A stretch of DNA of 64,000 nucleotides, taken from positions 12,202,001 through 12,266,000 of the forward strand of contig NC_089739.1 in assembly GCF_035083965.1 (NCBI RefSeq). Direction: 5' to 3'. This document shows positions 60,549-64,000 of the stretch, one piece after another. The notes beneath the pieces were generated by a model that worked only from the letters and a program-made list of their open reading frames with translations, made no database searches and was not told the origin of the DNA. Made by a program: the position numbers and the translations under genes. The DNA is from Branchiostoma lanceolatum. Taxonomy: Eukaryota > Chordata > Leptocardii > Amphioxiformes > Branchiostomatidae. The stretch's first letter is position 1. Each line of letters starts with the position of its first letter.

Positions 60549-62521
60549 TTACTTGAAAGCATAATCAAACAGATCGCTGGCGCACTTCTGCATACGAGAA
60601 ATCAATGCATCCAGGACTTTCAACATTCTTTCTTGGTTAGATGAAGCATTAAAAGCAGCGCCAATTATAGGAATGTAAAATGTCGTGGCAAACTCGCCGA
60701 AACTGGTCTCTAAGCCTAGCTCTCTACAAATGGCCATCACAACTGCCAATGCCTCATCCCTTTTGATATTTTCTGCCCCGGCCAGCAACCTGGAAGACAC
60801 GAACCTCTTGAGATCCTGCGGACTCTTCTTGGTCATCTTGGCCAGTTGTTCCACTGCATCTTCTGTCAGGTCAAAGGCCTCTTTGTAGTTTTCATACGCC
60901 GAAGAAAGGGCACCTGTAATTGGTGAGATGATAACTTAATCTGACCGAGCAAATAGTAACTTTTATTCCTGATATAGTGTGCACACGTTCATGGCACTAT
61001 GTTATGTTAAACATACATTATAGCATAAACAAAAAGTTTTACTCTATATCAAGAACGCTATTCAGAAAATGACACAGCTCCATCATTCTACCGGTACTTC
61101 GTGGTCTTTTGAGAATCTGTAGTACTTTTTGTCAGGAATCAAACGAGTTCAACACAATTGCAATCATTTCTTCTACATTTATTTTAATCAAATTCAAACA
61201 GCACCTTTTGGTATGATTTACAAGGGATATTTGGTTGGGTTTTTTTAAATGGTAAGATTAATGAATGTTTATTGTCACCTACGCGGAACAGCAACAGCGC
61301 CAACAATTAGAACGAAGGTTCCTCTAGTTGCTGCCAAGGCGATGAATTCCATCTGGCTCCGGAGCACGTCTCCCCTTTCCTTGATGGTGTTCTTGGAGAA
61401 GTCGCGGCAGGTGTTTATGACCACCATCTTCATTAAAGCACCCAAACCGTCGAACATCGCTTTCTTGAACTTCGGGATGTCCCAAGATCCCTTTAGCACG
61501 TACTCAAGGCGACAGCTGATGATGAAGACATCACTGGACCTCACTTCGCCTTCCCATCCCACCTCCTTCAGGACGTCGATGTAGTCCTTGCGGAGCTCCT
61601 CTATCAAGTTGGCCACCGCTTCTTCCTCCTCCTTCCCTTCAAAATAATCTGGATCGTCGTTCCTCTTGTCCGACAAATCTTTGTCGAACTTTGACCTGAC
61701 GAACAGCACCTTCTTCCCCATATCCCGGGCCTTCATGCCGATCAGCAAGGCGTTGTGATGGATGAGGCCGCTGCTGAAGACCAGGAACAGGTGGCATGCC
61801 TCCATCTTCTCCCCAAACTCGTCGAGGTACTGTTGGATGTCGAAGTCGCACTCCTTCCCGGTTCCTTTCTTTAGGGGGACACCAGGAAAGTCGACGAAGA
61901 CAAGGCTACCCGAACGCTTTGGATGGGGATACTCGGTGGCTTCCGATGAAGTGTGGCCAATGCCGACCTTCGCTGCACCCTCTTGCGTTGGCCTCAGTCC
62001 GCGGATGGAGTTGATGAAGGTACCCTTCCCTGCTCCACGCTCGCCCACAATGCCTACTTTCACTTTCTGGTCCTTCCAAGCCTCCATGTTTTTAATTGCG
62101 TACTCTTGAATCTTCTTCAGTAGTTCTGTCTTAGCGCCGCCAGGAGCATCAGCCAAGTTTTTCAATATTTTCCGTTGCTCTTCGTCTAGTTCCCCATTGA
62201 TCTCCCTTGTGATTGACGAAGCAATGGATAATCACAAAAAAATGATTAAATACGATACACTATCGTGACACACACGCACACACACACACACACACACAAA
62301 CAACCACAGAAATACACACACATAAACACACACGCGTACAAACCATCATCACCTCGTACAAACACGCACGCACACACATACACACAAGCACAGACATGCA
62401 CACACACACACACTGACAAACTAACTGACACACACTCATCCCCCCCCCCCCCCCCCAACACCCAACACACACACACAAGGGCATTTGCTTACACTGTTGG
62501 ATCCTCCTCGAGACTCGCCAT
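60549..62521 (-). CDS. IRG-like GTPase, copy 2
   Basis: Tandem paralogue of 54202-57348. Exons 62493-62521, 61283-62205, 60549-60913; same junctions and phases; 438 aa. Start MASLEEDPTV. Domains in the same order: P-loop region GERGAGKGT at 64-72, VDFPG ~115-118 (one extra residue before it), FVRSKFDKDL ~178-187, VFIISCRLEYV, SWDIPKF, then the helical C-terminal exon ending DLFDYAFK. The P-loop position that binds Mg through Ser/Thr is Gly here (codon GGT), while G4 keeps Lys. All frames and splice sites are open, so it is not an ordinary pseudogene. It may be a GTPase with altered nucleotide binding or a regulatory partner of copy 1. Confidence 0.9.
62264..62478. repeat. CA-rich microsatellite with poly-C in GTPase copy 2 intron 1
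   Basis: (CA)n with a C-run at about 62438-62457; half the length of the tract in unit 1. Confidence 0.9.
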
Positions 62522-64000
62522 TGCTGATGATAGCTAAAGCAGCGACCTAAAGTACAAATCAAAAATTTTATTGGCGTCATTGGCGAAGTCGAGAGTTGAT
62601 AATGACGTGGCACATTCAGGGGGCTGTTGTGAAACATGGCTATGATTTTCACTCTGCTGTTCTTGGCCATTTTCACTCAAATTTCCAGAGGACGGGTGTT
62701 CTGTTAAATTGACATAACGTACACAAAGAAGAATCATGTACGACAGGTCCATGTTGGCTATACAGCATATCATATCATATCCCATATCTTGGCGTCGCGT
62801 TGGCGCAGTGGCAGGGCAAAATAGGAAATAATTGGCCAGGAGAGACAAAGGCCAAGAACAGCACACTCATGCATGAAGCTGCCCAACGGAGCAATGTCGA
62901 CACATGGAAGAGTCTAGTCGTTTTCCAAAAATGCTATAGCAACACAGCGTTAGATATCAAAACTCAGGTTATCATCTTCACCACTAATGTGATTGCCTCT
63001 TTTGTTCCCACACCCACCATATTCAATATTATGAAAATGAAAAATGAATAATTGATGCCGCTCAGTACAACCCACTGACTGCTGCCAGATGGCTTCTCGT
63101 CAGTTCTTCTGGAAACCCATAATGTGTCTGTATCTATATGTAGCCGGTTTAACCGCCTTTCGGCGTACACACCAGCTTTGCAGGCACGCGGCGCGGCAGG
63201 GGCTGGCTGTATAACACTGAACAGCCTGTCACATTCAACTTTTGCACATCTGTCTGCAATCGTTTTTAAAGCTATCCAGCGAATATGCCTCTACTGTACT
63301 TGGTGATAAAGAATTCTACCCTACGATAGTTGTAGAAAATACGAAACACATCAATCCTAGGTTGATAACTCTGGTACTTGGCCTTTTTTTGGAGCTGGTA
63401 CTGTACTAGATACTTGTTAGTCGTCACGTCTACCAGTGGGGCAGGTAGCCGTCTCAAATGAACAGGCCTATGCGTCCAAAATGAATGCTTTAACAGCGTA
63501 AATCGGGATGCTTTCATTTTCATATAGGTAGCAACTTATAGCAACCATTAGTAGGCTTACCTGGCGTTCACAGCGAATGCCACTTTCGTGCTGAGAATCA
63601 GCCCTTGTCATGTTAAAAAAAGGACTAACTTCATGAAAGACGGTAAACGTAGTTTTTGATCACTTCAGCCACTCAAAAAGATACTGACCTTTTGTAGACG
63701 AAAGATAGTCGCCTGCTGGTGGATCACTGTCGGCTGCAGCCGCCTCACACCGTGACTTCAACGGTAACACAGGATCTGAAGTATGACTTGTGTTGATCAC
63801 CATATATGAAACCAACTATTGTATTTGGAGTTGTGACGTAGTTTCCAACCATGTTACAAATAACATGTTGTTTTAAATTGGCATTGTGACGTAGTTTCGA
63901 ACACGTGACTTTGCTTAGAATGATACCTGTGCGTTAGGTTGCCACCCAATGTACTGAAGCTGGGTAGGTGATTCAAGTGTGTTTAATTTTGTTCAAGATC
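62522..64000. other. Upstream region of GTPase copy 2
   Basis: Counterpart of 57349-58834. Conserved donor-like sites at 63561 and 63689 (minus strand). No coding exon is supported. Confidence 0.4.

Larger units (their letters stand above)
58884..64000. repeat. Segmental duplication, unit 2 (runs off the window)
   Basis: Repeats unit 1 in the same order and orientation: RPL11 last exon and 3' flank, GTPase 3' region, three GTPase exons, CA tract, and upstream region. The last bases of the window (..GTGTTTAATTTTGTTCAAGATC) match 58815-58834, so the window ends very near the end of unit 2. Confidence 0.85.

Overview
The window reads as nuclear DNA of an invertebrate chordate, most plausibly a lancelet (Branchiostoma-like). 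The genes are intron-rich with GT/AG junctions and animal-type products, the non-coding DNA is crowded with short inverted-repeat elements and tRNA-derived SINEs, and CpG is not depleted. The species is inferred from general character, not proven.

Layout, left to right. 1-2000: two identical copies of a sequence of at least 203 bp, 1797 bp apart, probably the edges of a mobile element. 2361-6579 (+): the last five coding exons of adenosine deaminase; its 5' exons lie outside the window. 6580-10180: intergenic, with scattered short elements. 12108-37515 (-): DCDC2, a two-domain doublecortin protein of 11 core coding exons plus a possible 84-nt cassette exon. Its 12.9-kb third intron holds a nested transposon. 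38792-41272 (+): a predicted three-exon gene for an unrecognised 112-aa protein; both of its introns contain a tRNA-Glu(CTC) gene. 41308-44810: a short candidate gene whose second exon is split by a 3.2-kb element with ~628-bp terminal inverted repeats and an ATATG target duplication. 46288-46382 (-): a lone candidate first exon. 47066-52279 (+): RPL11, complete, six exons, with a 5'TOP-like start.

From ~52165 to the window end there is a tandem segmental duplication. Each unit carries the last RPL11 exon and, on the minus strand, a complete three-exon GTPase gene of the immunity-related GTPase (IRG) type. The two GTPases differ at key nucleotide-binding residues in a reciprocal way: copy 1 keeps the P-loop Ser but has Gln for Lys in the G4 motif, while copy 2 keeps the G4 Lys but has Gly for Ser in the P-loop.

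The genes do not form one pathway. ADA is purine salvage, DCDC2 is a microtubule/cilium protein, RPL11 is translation, and the GTPase pair is probable cell-autonomous immunity. The most unusual content is the GTPase/RPL11-exon duplication, the long-inverted-repeat element carrying a decayed zinc-finger fragment, the nested insertions with readable target duplications, and the cassette exon inside the second doublecortin domain.
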